46,588 bases of DNA from Phycisphaerales bacterium (GCA_029260375.1 JAJDDI010000002.1:1-46588); one strand, 5' to 3'; positions 22,105 through 30,907 are shown, numbered from the stretch's first letter. The notes: generated from the letters alone by a model not told the origin. Numbers and translations: made by a program.

Positions 22105-23740
22105 GGTTGTGCTGGGCGCGAGCGGAGCAGCCTTGGGGCAGGGCTTCTCGGAGGAAGCAGTCTCGCGCGGGATCGTCTGGCAGGTGACCAACGCGCCGGT
22201 GCAGAACGGCGCGGGGCTCGGGCTGATCGACCTGGACAACGACGGCGACCCGGACCTTGTCGCGATGGGCCAGGGCGGGGCGGTGGGTGTGTGGGAGAAC
22301 AACGGCATGGGGTACTTCGCCTCGCGGGCCGCGGGCTCGGGCATGCCAACACTCGTGTTCCCATCGGGGCTGTCGGCGGCGGACTTCGACAACGACGGCG
22401 ACCTGGACGTCCACCTGACGGACTTCCTGGGCAACGACCACCTGATGCGCAACGACGGGGGCTTCAAGTTCTTCGACGTGGCGGCGACGGCGGGCGTGGA
22501 CAGCGGCGGGTTCGGCTACGGCGGCGCCTGGGGCGACTACGACGGTGACGGGTGGGTGGACCTGTACGTCCCCAACCGCACGCAGACCCACGCGAGCCCG
22601 GTCCCTAACCACCTGTACCGCAACAACGGGGACGGGACCTTCACGGATATGGCGGTCGCCCTGGGCGTGACCGACGGGCTGGCGCCAAGCCTTGTCGCGG
22701 CGTTCCTCGACTACGACCGGGACGGCGACGCGGACATCTACCTGGGCAACGACAAGGGCTCGAACTCGTCGTGGACCAACAAGCTGTACCGCAACGAGGG
22801 GGACGGGACGTTCACCGATGTGACGGCGATGGCCGGCGCCGAGGCCAATGTGGACTGCATGGGCATCGCCTGGGGCGACTTTGACCGCAACGGATGGATG
22901 GACATCTACGTCACGAATCTGCCGTACGGCAACGTGCTGCTGATGAACCAGGGCGACGGCACGTTCGTCGATGAGACAGCGCTGGCCGGCGTGGGCTCTT
23001 ACGTGGTGGGCTGGGGCACGCAGTTCCTGGACTACGACCACGACACGGTGATGGATCTGTTCATGGTCAACACGCTCGGGCCCAACCGCCTGTACCGGAA
23101 CGGGGGGGCGTACCCCTGCGTGGACATGGCGCCGACGCTCGGGCTCGACGACAACAGCGTGCAGCACTCGTACGTCTTCGCCATGGGCGACGTGGATCTG
23201 GACGGGGACCTGGACCTGATCACATCGGCGACGAACCAGAACCTGCGCCTGTACCTCAACAACGCGAGCAACGGGAACTGGACCAAGTTCCGCGTGGTCG
23301 GTCAGGGAAACAACGGCTTCGGGGTGGGGACGGTGATCGACGTCCTCGCCGCGGGTGTGTGGCAGTGCCGCGAGCTGCAGATGGGCAACAACTTCAAGGC
23401 CCAGAACGACCACCTCCAGCACTTCGGGCTGTCCGCGGCGGCGCAGATGGATCAGATCGTGGTCGCCTGGCCCGGCGGGGACACGCGGACGCTGACGGGC
23501 TACGAAGCGAACCGGACGTGGACGCTCTACCCGCCCGAGCGGATGGGCGACGCCAATAACAACGGACGCGTGGACGCCGCGGACATCCTGGCCGCCAAGG
23601 CCAGCATGAAGACGTTCTTCCAGCCCGGGCACGAGATCTTCGACATGGACGGCAACGGCTCCCTGGACGACCAGGACCTCGCGCTCATGGGCCTGCGGGT
23701 ATCGGACCGTTTCCAGGAGGGTGTCCACGCCGGGCCGTGA
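22064..23740 (+). CDS. Secreted FG-GAP/VCBS-ASPIC protein with dockerin-like tail, copy 1
   Basis: A 558-residue secreted protein. A signal peptide (residues ~1-25, ending ALG-Q) is followed by repeated DxDxDGxxD calcium loops (DLDNDGDPD, DFDNDGDLD, DYDGDGWVD, DYDRDGDAD, DVDLDGDLD) of an FG-GAP/VCBS beta-propeller. An ASPIC/UnbV-type domain (about 390-490, ending VVAWPGGDTRTLTGY) comes next. The last ~55 residues contain two EF-hand-like loops (DANNNGRVDAADILAAK and DMDGNGSLDDQDL), a dockerin type I pattern. Such proteins may act in surface attachment or carbohydrate/protein binding. GGGGA precedes ATG. It is a tandem paralogue of 24026-25708. Confidence 0.88.
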   Translation: MNNQRRMGRLLWGAVVLGASGAALGQGFSEEAVSRGIVWQVTNAPVQNGAGLGLIDLDNDGDPDLVAMGQGGAVGVWENNGMGYFASRAAGSGMPTLVFPSGLSAADFDNDGDLDVHLTDFLGNDHLMRNDGGFKFFDVAATAGVDSGGFGYGGAWGDYDGDGWVDLYVPNRTQTHASPVPNHLYRNNGDGTFTDMAVALGVTDGLAPSLVAAFLDYDRDGDADIYLGNDKGSNSSWTNKLYRNEGDGTFTDVTAMAGAEANVDCMGIAWGDFDRNGWMDIYVTNLPYGNVLLMNQGDGTFVDETALAGVGSYVVGWGTQFLDYDHDTVMDLFMVNTLGPNRLYRNGGAYPCVDMAPTLGLDDNSVQHSYVFAMGDVDLDGDLDLITSATNQNLRLYLNNASNGNWTKFRVVGQGNNGFGVGTVIDVLAAGVWQCRELQMGNNFKAQNDHLQHFGLSAAAQMDQIVVAWPGGDTRTLTGYEANRTWTLYPPERMGDANNNGRVDAADILAAKASMKTFFQPGHEIFDMDGNGSLDDQDLALMGLRVSDRFQEGVHAGP

Positions 23741-23835
23741 GGGCCAGAGCCGGGGCACTCGCCCGCGGATCAGATCGCACATGACCGGGTTAACGCGCTG
23801 GCGGACCGCCAACCTGCTTCGGGCGGGCCGTCAAG
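23741..23835 (-). pseudogene. Relic of the Vsr-methyltransferase gene 3' end
   Basis: The 67 bases at 23741-23807 match 25709-25775, the 3' end of the methyltransferase gene, at 56 positions without gaps. On the minus strand they read RQRVNPVMCDLIRGRVPRL, against RQRVNPVMCELIRGRVLRL in the intact gene; the stop codon TAG has become TGG. Similarity fades by about 23835. The relic lies in the same place relative to FG-GAP gene 1 as the intact gene does relative to copy 2, so both were copied together. Confidence 0.85.
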
Positions 23836-24025
23836 GCGGAGCGGGGCGGGTAGATCCTCGGGACGAGCCTTCCGGGCGAAGGGGTTCTATTTTCGTGAGG
23901 ATTCAGGTAGCCTGAGGTTCTGACCGGGGGCCGCCCCGTCGGTCGGCGCCGGTTCCCCGCCAACGCGGGGGGACGCCCTTGGATTCCGGACGCTTCGTGG
24001 CGTTGCTCGTGATGTGGGGACATCG

Positions 24026-25708
24026 ATGAGGCAGATCAGGACAGGAATACTGGCGGGGCTTGCCCTTGTAGGCGGCGCTGCGCCGGTAGCGCTGGGGCAG
24101 AACACGTTCACCGACGAGGCCGTGGCGCGCGGGATCGACTACACCGTCGTCAACGACATCCCGCAGCTTGGCGCGGGCGTGGCGCTGATCGATCTGGACA
24201 ACGACGGCGACCCGGACCTGATGGCCCTGGGCGAGTCGGGCGGGCAGGTCGGTGTCTGGGAGAACGACGGTGCGGGGAACTTCACGAGCCACAAGGCAAC
24301 GTCTGGCATCGCGCCGCAGATCGCGGGCTCGGGCCTTTGCGCTGGCGACTACGACGCCGACGGCGACCTGGACGTGTTCATCTCCAACTGGCTTGTCGAT
24401 GACGTGCTGCTGCGCAACGACGGGAACTTCACGTTCACGGACGTGACGGCGGCCGCGGGCGTGGCGGGGGGCATCTGCGCCAGCAACAGCTCGGTGTGGG
24501 GTGACTACAACGGGGACGGGTGGCTGGACCTGTACGTCACGGCCCGCACGAACACGCAGGGCGCCGACGTGCGGAACCTCCTGTACCAAAACAACCAGGA
24601 CGGGACGTTCACGAACGTCGCGCCGCAGCTGAGTGTGGACGATGGCGAGGCCCCGAGCCTGGTGGTGACGTTCCTCGATTACGACCGGGACGGCGACGCG
24701 GACCTGTACCTGGGCAACGACAAGGGCAGCGGCCCCGACTGGCAGAACCGGTTCTACGAGAACCAGGGCGACGGCACGTTCGCGGACATCACCGCGTTCA
24801 CCCGGACCGAGGCCAACGTGGACTGCATGGGCATCGCCGTGGGCGACATGAACCTCGACGGGCTGCAGGATCTGTACGTCACGAATATCCCGTTCGGCAA
24901 CGTGCTGCTGATCAGCCACGGGGACGGCACGTTCGACGACAAGACCGCCGCGGCGGATGTCGGCTCGTACGTTGTCGGTTGGGGCACGCTGTTCTTCGAC
25001 TACGACAACGACCGGTACCTGGACCTGTTCGTCTGTAACCAGCTCGCGCCCAACCGGATGTACGTGCGTGAGAACGGGGCCTGGCCCTGCACGGACCTGG
25101 CGCCGGCGCTGGACCTGGACGAGTTCGACTCGTCGTACTGCGTGGCCGCGGGTGACGTGGACAACGACGGCGACATCGACCTGCTCGTCCAGACCCACTC
25201 GCAGCGCCTCTCCCTGCACATCAACAACCAGGGCCAGAACCTGAGCTGGGTGAAGTTCGAGGTCGTCGGGCAGGGCGCCAACGTGTTTGGTGTCGGCGCG
25301 CAGGTGGATGTCACGTCCGGGGGCTTCACGCAGATGGGCGAGGTCTTCGGTGGGCACAACTACAAGTCGCAGAACCACCGCGTCCTGCACTTCGGGCTCA
25401 AGGACAACGCGTTCCTCGATGAGGTGACCATCACCTGGCCCGGCGGCGACAGCCGCACGCTCACGGGGTACTTCGGGCACTCCACCTGGACGCTGTACCC
25501 GCCCGAGCGGATGGGCGACGCCAACGGCAACGGGCGTGTGGACGCGGCGGACATCCTCGCCGCCAAGGCCAGCATGAAGACGTTCTTCCAGCCCGGGCAC
25601 GAGATCTTCGACATGGACGGCAACGGTTACCTGGACGACCAGGACATCGGGCTCATGGGCCTGCGGGTCACGAACCGCTTCCAGGGCGGGGTCCGGGCCG
25701 GACCATGA
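24026..25708 (+). CDS. Secreted FG-GAP/VCBS-ASPIC protein with dockerin-like tail, copy 2
   Basis: A 560-residue paralogue of 22064-23740 with the same domain order: signal peptide (to about residue 24, ALG-QN), calcium-loop repeats (DLDNDGDPD, DYDADGDLD, DYNGDGWLD, DYDRDGDAD, DVDNDGDID), ASPIC/UnbV-type domain, and dockerin-like tail (DANGNGRVDAADILAAK, DMDGNGYLDDQDI). The two proteins look a little over half identical across the propeller but almost identical in the tail. ATG at 24026 is chosen over GTG at 24014 because GGGGA lies 6 nt before it. It converges with the methyltransferase gene, 3 nt apart. Confidence 0.88.
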   Translation: MRQIRTGILAGLALVGGAAPVALGQNTFTDEAVARGIDYTVVNDIPQLGAGVALIDLDNDGDPDLMALGESGGQVGVWENDGAGNFTSHKATSGIAPQIAGSGLCAGDYDADGDLDVFISNWLVDDVLLRNDGNFTFTDVTAAAGVAGGICASNSSVWGDYNGDGWLDLYVTARTNTQGADVRNLLYQNNQDGTFTNVAPQLSVDDGEAPSLVVTFLDYDRDGDADLYLGNDKGSGPDWQNRFYENQGDGTFADITAFTRTEANVDCMGIAVGDMNLDGLQDLYVTNIPFGNVLLISHGDGTFDDKTAAADVGSYVVGWGTLFFDYDNDRYLDLFVCNQLAPNRMYVRENGAWPCTDLAPALDLDEFDSSYCVAAGDVDNDGDIDLLVQTHSQRLSLHINNQGQNLSWVKFEVVGQGANVFGVGAQVDVTSGGFTQMGEVFGGHNYKSQNHRVLHFGLKDNAFLDEVTITWPGGDSRTLTGYFGHSTWTLYPPERMGDANGNGRVDAADILAAKASMKTFFQPGHEIFDMDGNGYLDDQDIGLMGLRVTNRFQGGVRAGP

Positions 25709-25711
25709 GGC

Positions 25712-27355
25712 CTAGAGCCTGAGCACGCGACCGCGGATCAGCTCGCACATCACCGGGTTGACGCGCTGACGCACCAGCCAGCTGACCGCCGGCGGGGCGA
25801 CGGCGTCGCCGAAGCCGAACAACGCGTCGTCGTTGGAGACGCCCTCGGCGTTGAGGCGGAACTCGCCGCCCGCCCTGTACGTCCCGTCCTTCTTCACCTC
25901 GTCGGCGCCCATGAGCCTGGAGCACTCTCGCGGGGTGAGCAGGCGGACACGCCAGCCCTTGCTGTCCACACGGACGAGGATCTGCTTGGCGCTGCCGCCC
26001 TTGGGGGTGCGGAGGCAGCCGGCGATGCCGTCGAAGCGCAGCTCGGCCATGGAACGGCCCTTGCGCATGCGCCGGAACGCGGTCGCGTAGACCACGCCCG
26101 AGATCTCCAGCCCTCGGGCGAGCATGTCCAGGTGGCGTTCGCTGACCTGTCCCTTGAGCTTCTCGACGCGCTCGCGTGACCACCAGGCGGGGTGATCGTC
26201 GTCCAGCTCTTCCAGGATGTCCACAACGCGCGATGTGCGCACGGGCAGCCCGGGCATGGGTCGGATGGCCCAGGGCAGGTCCGCGTTGGCGCGCATGAAC
26301 AGCTGCAGGCGCTCGGGGCGGAGCGGGTCGCTGGGGTCGAGCTGGTCGGGCGTGATGGTGGGGACGTCGTCGATGTCCTGGCGCACGCCCACGACGAACA
26401 GGCGAGGGCGGCTCTGGGGGACGAAGTGGCGGGCGTCGATGGCGACCGAGTCGAGGCGATAGCCGTTCTCGCTGAGTCGGTCGAGGCAGATGCGAAAGTC
26501 GGCGCCGTCGTGGCTGTGCACGAGGCCCACGACGTTTTCGAGGATGACGAAGGGCGGGCGTTGGTCGCCGAGTTGCGAGAGCAGGTCGGCAAAGTGGAGG
26601 TAGGCCGAGGACTGGGGGCCGCGCTCGATGCCGCGGCGCTGGCCCGCGAGGGACAAATCCGTGCACGGGAAGCACGCGGCCATGAGCCCGACGCGGGGCA
26701 CGGACTCTGGCCCGATCGCCTGGACGGGGCGGTCGTCGAGCTGCACGCGTTCGTCACGCAGGTTGTGCAGGTACAGCCTGCGCTTGGTCGCGTCGTAGTC
26801 GTTGGCCCAGACGGTGCGCCAGCCGGCGCCCTTGAGCCCGAGGCGCATGAGCCCGATGCCCGCGAAGAAATCGGCGGTGGTTCCCGAGGCGGCGATGCTC
26901 AGCTCGCTGGCGGGCTCGCGCCCGTCGCGGATGTCGATCAGGCGCTGCGCGCACGCGTCGGGGTCCGCGAGGACGTCGGATTCCCAGAGGCGGATGACGC
27001 TCCAGCCCGCCGCGAGCAGGTCGGCGGTGCTGCGGATGTCGCGCTGGATGTTGCGGTGGATTTTCTCCGACCAGTAGCCGGGGTCCTTGCCCCCCTCGAA
27101 CTGGGCCTCGAGATTCGCCAGCCCGCGACGGCGCCACTGCGCCCCGTGCCAGAGCTCGCCGTCGATGAAGCAGGCGAGCTTCTGGCGTTTGAAGGCGAGA
27201 TCCGGCTTGCCGGGCAGATCGGTCGCCTGGCGCGTAGGTCGGGCGCCCAGGCGGCGCAGGGCGGCGGCCAGGGCCAGCTCGGGCTCGGTGCCGCTGGCCT
27301 TGACGCGTCGCATCAGCTCGCTTCGGTCGGCGGTAGAGAGGAAATCGGGGGTCAC
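25712..27355 (-). CDS. Vsr endonuclease-C5 cytosine methyltransferase fusion
   Basis: A 547-residue fusion. Residues ~8-145 are Vsr-like (very short patch repair endonuclease): RSELMRRVKASGTEPE, LPGKPDLAF (catalytic Asp52), FIDGELWHG (His70), WSEKIHRNIQRD and GWSVIRLWESDV. The Vsr His64 position is Asp65 and a zinc Cys is Glu67. Residues ~158-547 are a cytosine-C5 methyltransferase: motif I DFFAGIGLMRLG, motif IV FPCTDLS (Cys231), motif VI ENV (273-275), motif VIII QSRPRLF, then RLLTPRECSRLMGADE and FGDAVAPPAVSWL. It would methylate a DNA site and repair the T:G mismatches that deamination creates. GTG start with AAGGAG just upstream. No restriction partner is adjacent. Confidence 0.9.
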   Translation of the reverse strand: MTPDFLSTADRSELMRRVKASGTEPELALAAALRRLGARPTRQATDLPGKPDLAFKRQKLACFIDGELWHGAQWRRRGLANLEAQFEGGKDPGYWSEKIHRNIQRDIRSTADLLAAGWSVIRLWESDVLADPDACAQRLIDIRDGREPASELSIAASGTTADFFAGIGLMRLGLKGAGWRTVWANDYDATKRRLYLHNLRDERVQLDDRPVQAIGPESVPRVGLMAACFPCTDLSLAGQRRGIERGPQSSAYLHFADLLSQLGDQRPPFVILENVVGLVHSHDGADFRICLDRLSENGYRLDSVAIDARHFVPQSRPRLFVVGVRQDIDDVPTITPDQLDPSDPLRPERLQLFMRANADLPWAIRPMPGLPVRTSRVVDILEELDDDHPAWWSRERVEKLKGQVSERHLDMLARGLEISGVVYATAFRRMRKGRSMAELRFDGIAGCLRTPKGGSAKQILVRVDSKGWRVRLLTPRECSRLMGADEVKKDGTYRAGGEFRLNAEGVSNDDALFGFGDAVAPPAVSWLVRQRVNPVMCELIRGRVLRL

Positions 27356-27490
27356 GCTGGCTCCTTGCAGGGCTGAGTCTATCGGAGGCGAGAGCGGGGA
27401 CCGCGCGCGTGGAGAATCCGGCGGCGTTGCTCGCGCGCGCGCCCGCGCGTAGGCTGTGGACGCCGGGGGTCAGGGAAGACAGGAGGCGCC

Positions 27491-28171
27491 ATGGGCGTGC
27501 TAGGCAAGCTGCTGGGCGGGAACAGGCGCCGGGCCCGGACGGGCGATCTGACGAGCGGCGATCCGGTCGCCATCGACGCGGGCGGCGACCGCGTCGTGCT
27601 GGCGGGACGCTCTTTGGGTCGCAACGAGGCGATGGCCGAGCTGCAGCGGAACTACAACGAGGTCATCACGCTGGTCCGCAAGGTGGACTCGCACCTGGAC
27701 AAGGCCGATATGCGTTCGCAGCGGCTGGTGGACCTGGCCGAGCGGACCGCGGCGTCGCTCGAGGCGCTGCCGGCGCTCCGCGACCAGCAGTTGGAACTCA
27801 ACGAGACGGTCGGTCGCCTGCTCGAGGCGACGCGTGAGAGCCAGACGCGCCACGAGGCGACGCTGCAGCGCCAGACCGCCGCGTTCGAGGACATGCACCG
27901 GATGGTCGATCACGCGGGGCAGGGGCAGGAGCGCCTCTCGGGCGCCCTGGACGAGTTCTCGGGGTCGATGGGCACGATGGGCGAGGCGACCGGGCGCCTG
28001 GGCGACGCGCTGGCCTCGCTGCGCCAGACGGACCTGGACCGGGAGGCGGAGCTGGCCCGGATGGTCGCCCGCGCCAACCGGGTCATGATGGCCTGCATGG
28101 GCGGGGTGGCGCTGATGGTCATTGTCACGCTCGTCGTTGTCGCGATGGTGGTCACGGGCTCGTCGTCGTAG
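27491..28171 (+). CDS. Coiled-coil tail-anchored membrane protein
   Basis: A 226-residue protein. Residues ~45-195 are rich in Glu, Arg, Gln and Leu with heptad-like spacing and few prolines, a long coiled coil resembling a chemoreceptor or t-SNARE-like rod. Residues ~200-222 (MACMGGVALMVIVTLVVVAMVV) form a single C-terminal membrane helix, leaving only a few residues outside. No enzymatic motif is seen. AGGAGG precedes the ATG. Function unknown; an organising or scaffolding role at the inner membrane is possible. Confidence 0.7.
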   Translation: MGVLGKLLGGNRRRARTGDLTSGDPVAIDAGGDRVVLAGRSLGRNEAMAELQRNYNEVITLVRKVDSHLDKADMRSQRLVDLAERTAASLEALPALRDQQLELNETVGRLLEATRESQTRHEATLQRQTAAFEDMHRMVDHAGQGQERLSGALDEFSGSMGTMGEATGRLGDALASLRQTDLDREAELARMVARANRVMMACMGGVALMVIVTLVVVAMVVTGSSS

Positions 28172-28206
28172 CTCCGGCGTTCTCGCGCAACCCGCGGCTG
28201 TTTCTC

Positions 28207-28235
28207 TTGCACCGGCGGCGCATTGTGCCGACACT
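28207..28235 (+). promoter_or_regulatory. Promoter of the EEP lipoprotein gene
   Basis: TTGCAC (28207-28212), 17-bp spacer, GACACT (28230-28235), then 6 nt and ATG at 28242. This is the best sigma-70-type match in the window and places transcription start at about the start codon. Confidence 0.6.
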
Positions 28236-28241
28236 CGGGGC

Positions 28242-29690
28242 ATGATCTGTACCCAACGCCGTGCTCTGATAGCCCTCCTGCTCGCGCTCCCGCTGGGCGC
28301 GTGCGCCGAGGCGCCCCCCATCGCCCGGGACGCGACGACCCACGCACCACCCGCGCCCTCCTCGGCGGTCGTTGATAGCGAGCGCCTGTACGTGCGGTTC
28401 AGCCCGCCCGGCGAGCCCATCACGCTCCAGGGCGGGCAGCGGACGACGCGCCTGCTGATCGACGCCGACGCGGACACCGAGACCGGGATGCGCTACGAGA
28501 GCACGGGCGAGTCGCTGGGCGTGGACCTGGAGATCCAGATCTCGCCGGCGCAGCGGGACGGGGCGCCGGGCGTGGGCGCGGCGGCCTGGGCCTGGGGCTC
28601 GGACCATCGCAGCATCCAGCTCTCGCACAGCGAGATCGGGTTCATGTTCACCCCGAGCTACGCGGCCCGCGACTACGAGGCGCGGATCGATCGCGCGCTG
28701 AGCCCGGAGGCGCAGCGCCGCCTGGGCTCGACGGTGCGGACGCTGGGCTCGACCCAGCGGGTGCGGGTGCGCGTGGCGCAGTTGGACCGGGACGGGCGCG
28801 AGCTGTGGGTCTCGGGCGTGATCGAAGCCGAGGCCCCCCCCGCGGGCAAACGCCCGCCCGCGGGTGTCGTGCCGAGCCGGGCGCCCGGGAGCGTGCGGGT
28901 CTTGAGCCACAACGTGCTGCACGCCAGCCCGGGCAAGGATCCCGGCGCGTTCGTGCGGATGTACCGGGCACTGGAGCCCCACGTGATCCTCGTGCAGGAA
29001 TGGGACGGGTGGAGCGGCGATCGCCTCGCGGCGTGGTTCAACGAGCGGGTCCCCATCGAGGGGACGTGGAGCGCGGTGGCCCACCCCGGCGAGCGCGCGG
29101 GCGTGGCGGTCATCAGCCGCCTGCCCATCCGCGAGGCGCTGACCGAGCGCGTGGTGGCGCCCGGCGGGAACTGGCCCGTTCGGTTTGTCGGGGCGGTTGT
29201 GGAGACCGACGCGGGGGCGATGCTTGTGGGCAGCATGCACCTCAAGTGCTGCGGCACGTCCGGCAGCTCCGAGGACGAGCGGCGCGTGCACGAGACCCGG
29301 GCGATCAACGCGTATGTGCAGCGGGCGCTGGACCAGCGGGAGATCGGGATGTGCGTGCTGGCGGGGGATCTGAACCTGGTGGGGTCGAGGCCGCCGCTGG
29401 ACGTGCTGCGGGCGGGGCTCGACGCGGACGGGTCTGAGTTGGAGGCGGCGCGGGCGTTCGTCGTGGGCGACACCTGGCAGCACACGTGGACCGACGACCG
29501 GTCGCTGTTCACGCCCGGGCGCCTGGACTGGATGGTCTACTCGGACTCGGCGCAGCGCGAGACCAGCGCGTTCGTGCTGGAGACGGAGGGGCTTTCGCGC
29601 GAGGAGCTGTCGCGGACCGGGCTGCGCCGGGGCGACTCGCGGGCGAGCGATCACCTGCCCCTTGTGGCGGATTTCCTGCCCAGGCGATGA
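28242..29690 (+). CDS. Endonuclease/exonuclease/phosphatase-family lipoprotein
   Basis: A 482-residue exported protein. A lipobox LGAC (Cys21) ends the signal peptide. Residues ~45-200 form a beta-rich domain of unknown kind (YVRFSPPGEPITL, LLIDADADTETG). Residues ~217-482 are an EEP-superfamily hydrolase: VLSHNVLH (Asn224), VQEWDGW (Glu253), AGDLNLVG and the terminal SDHLPLVADF. The family cleaves phosphodiester or phosphomonoester bonds; substrate unknown. A CC pair in HLKCCGTSGS could bind metal. The ATG is set by the promoter 6 nt upstream and the signal peptide. Confidence 0.8.
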   Translation: MICTQRRALIALLLALPLGACAEAPPIARDATTHAPPAPSSAVVDSERLYVRFSPPGEPITLQGGQRTTRLLIDADADTETGMRYESTGESLGVDLEIQISPAQRDGAPGVGAAAWAWGSDHRSIQLSHSEIGFMFTPSYAARDYEARIDRALSPEAQRRLGSTVRTLGSTQRVRVRVAQLDRDGRELWVSGVIEAEAPPAGKRPPAGVVPSRAPGSVRVLSHNVLHASPGKDPGAFVRMYRALEPHVILVQEWDGWSGDRLAAWFNERVPIEGTWSAVAHPGERAGVAVISRLPIREALTERVVAPGGNWPVRFVGAVVETDAGAMLVGSMHLKCCGTSGSSEDERRVHETRAINAYVQRALDQREIGMCVLAGDLNLVGSRPPLDVLRAGLDADGSELEAARAFVVGDTWQHTWTDDRSLFTPGRLDWMVYSDSAQRETSAFVLETEGLSREELSRTGLRRGDSRASDHLPLVADFLPRR

Positions 29691-29693
29691 GGC

Positions 29694-30416
29694 TCAGTCC
29701 TCGGAGATGCGGACGTCGCCGTTGTCGTCGTGGTGGACGACGCCCAGCTCGCGGAGGGCGTTGAGGGCGGCGGCCTGCTCGGCCTGCTTCTTGGACTGCC
29801 CCCAGCTGGCCTCGTGCTGGCGCCCGTCGAGCTCGACGCCGATCTTGAAGGCCTTGGCGTGGTCGGGGCCCTTCTCGTCGAGGATGCGGTACATGGGCGT
29901 CATGCCAAGGCTCTGCTGGGCGTGCTGCTGCAGGACGGATTTGAAGTTCTGCTGGTGCCCGGACTCGGCGGCGCGTGTGATGTACGGGTCGAGCAGCGGG
30001 ACAAGAAAGGCGCCGGCGGCGTTGAGGTCGGCGTCGAGGTAGATCGCGGCGATGACGGCCTCGAGCGCCGCGGCGCCGAGCGAGCTGGGCAGATCGCCGG
30101 CGGTCTGCATGCCCTTGCCCACGAGCATGAACTTCTCGAGACCCAGCCTGCCCGCGATGCGTGCGCACGCCTTTCGCGAGACGACCGAGGACTTGATCTT
30201 GGTCATCTCGCCCTCGAGCAGCCTCGGGTACTTCTCATAGATGCGTTCGCAGGCGATGAGCCCGAGGATGGAGTCACCCAGGAACTCGAGCCGCTCGTTG
30301 GAGTCCAGGCGCGAGTCCGAGATGGAAGCGTGGCGCATCGCCCGCTCGATGATGTCGCGGTTGCGAAAGGTGTGCCCGAGCGTCTGCTCGAGCGCGCGCA
30401 GTTGTTCTTCATCCAT
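29694..30416 (-). CDS. rnc: Ribonuclease III
   Basis: A 240-residue double-strand RNA endonuclease. The N-terminal catalytic domain has the signature NERLEFLGDSILGL with the catalytic Glu/Asp, and a later AALEAVIAAIYLD with the second acidic pair. The C-terminal ~70 residues are a double-stranded RNA-binding domain (GPDHAKAFKIGVELDG, then KKQAEQAAALNALRELG). Length is typical. ATG at 30416 is chosen because the family begins at MDEEQLRALEQ; the longer frame upstream is GC-rich noise. It diverges from rpmH. Confidence 0.94.
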   Translation of the reverse strand: MDEEQLRALEQTLGHTFRNRDIIERAMRHASISDSRLDSNERLEFLGDSILGLIACERIYEKYPRLLEGEMTKIKSSVVSRKACARIAGRLGLEKFMLVGKGMQTAGDLPSSLGAAALEAVIAAIYLDADLNAAGAFLVPLLDPYITRAAESGHQQNFKSVLQQHAQQSLGMTPMYRILDEKGPDHAKAFKIGVELDGRQHEASWGQSKKQAEQAAALNALRELGVVHHDDNGDVRISED

Positions 30417-30766
30417 GCGAATCACACAACCTTCATCCGACCCACACGCGATGGTGGGCGGACGCGGTCGCTCGTCGATCGGGCGGGCGGGGGCGCCGAG
30501 ACCCTGGCTCCCTCGTCCGGCCGCGCGTCGAGCGGTCGCGGCCCAGCACACACGCCGGGGATACCGATTCCCGGCCTGGGATCAGCGTATCAGCCCGGAT
30601 TCGCCCGCGGGATGGGTCAGATACCCCAAAGCGGGTGGGGCCCGGGCGGGGCTGGCGGGCGGACGGGCCAGGCGCGGTCAGAACCGGGCTGGCCTCTGAG
30701 CGGGGGCTGGCCTACCGTTGTGGCCCGCCGGGGAGAGTCCCGGCCAGAATCGCGGAGAAGCCTCGG
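30417..30766. other. 350-nt divergent intergenic region
   Basis: Lies between rnc (minus) and rpmH (plus). It is very GC-rich and contains several short G/C runs and small dyads, but I could not fold it into a known RNA (it lacks the SRP, RNase P and 6S signatures). It should hold the promoters of both genes; no convincing hexamer pair was found. A TGTGAT box lies 4 nt before the rnc start. Confidence 0.4.
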
Positions 30767-30907
30767 ATGCATTACCCAAAGCGGACCAGCAACGTCAAAC
30801 GCCGCCGCCAGCTCGGTTTCCGGGCTCGCATGAAGACCCGCTCGGGTCGGAAGCTGATCAACGCGCGCCGCCGGCGTGGACGGAAGATCGCGGCCAAGGG
30901 CCTCTGA
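30767..30907 (+). CDS. rpmH: 50S ribosomal protein bL34
   Basis: A 46-residue, highly basic ribosomal protein: MHYPKRTSNVKRRRQLGFRA, then the RMKTRSGRKLINARRRRGRK region typical of bL34. GGAG lies before the ATG. The downstream neighbour is not rnpA, which follows rpmH in most bacteria; a strong terminator comes at once (30936-30970), so rpmH is transcribed alone here. Confidence 0.96.
   Translation: MHYPKRTSNVKRRRQLGFRARMKTRSGRKLINARRRRGRKIAAKGL

Noticed and set aside
26192..27376. 394-codon open frame on the plus strand opposite the methyltransferase
   Set aside because: A shadow of the GC-rich minus-strand gene; all methyltransferase and Vsr motifs lie on the minus strand.
28152..29654. 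500-codon open frame opposite the EEP lipoprotein gene
   Set aside because: A shadow frame rich in Arg, His and Pro with no start signal, while the plus strand has promoter, signal peptide and catalytic motifs.
30417..30766. SRP RNA or other structural RNA between rnc and rpmH
   Set aside because: A GGTCAG...CCGG stretch recalls the SRP tip but the conserved GGAAG/AGCAG parts are missing.
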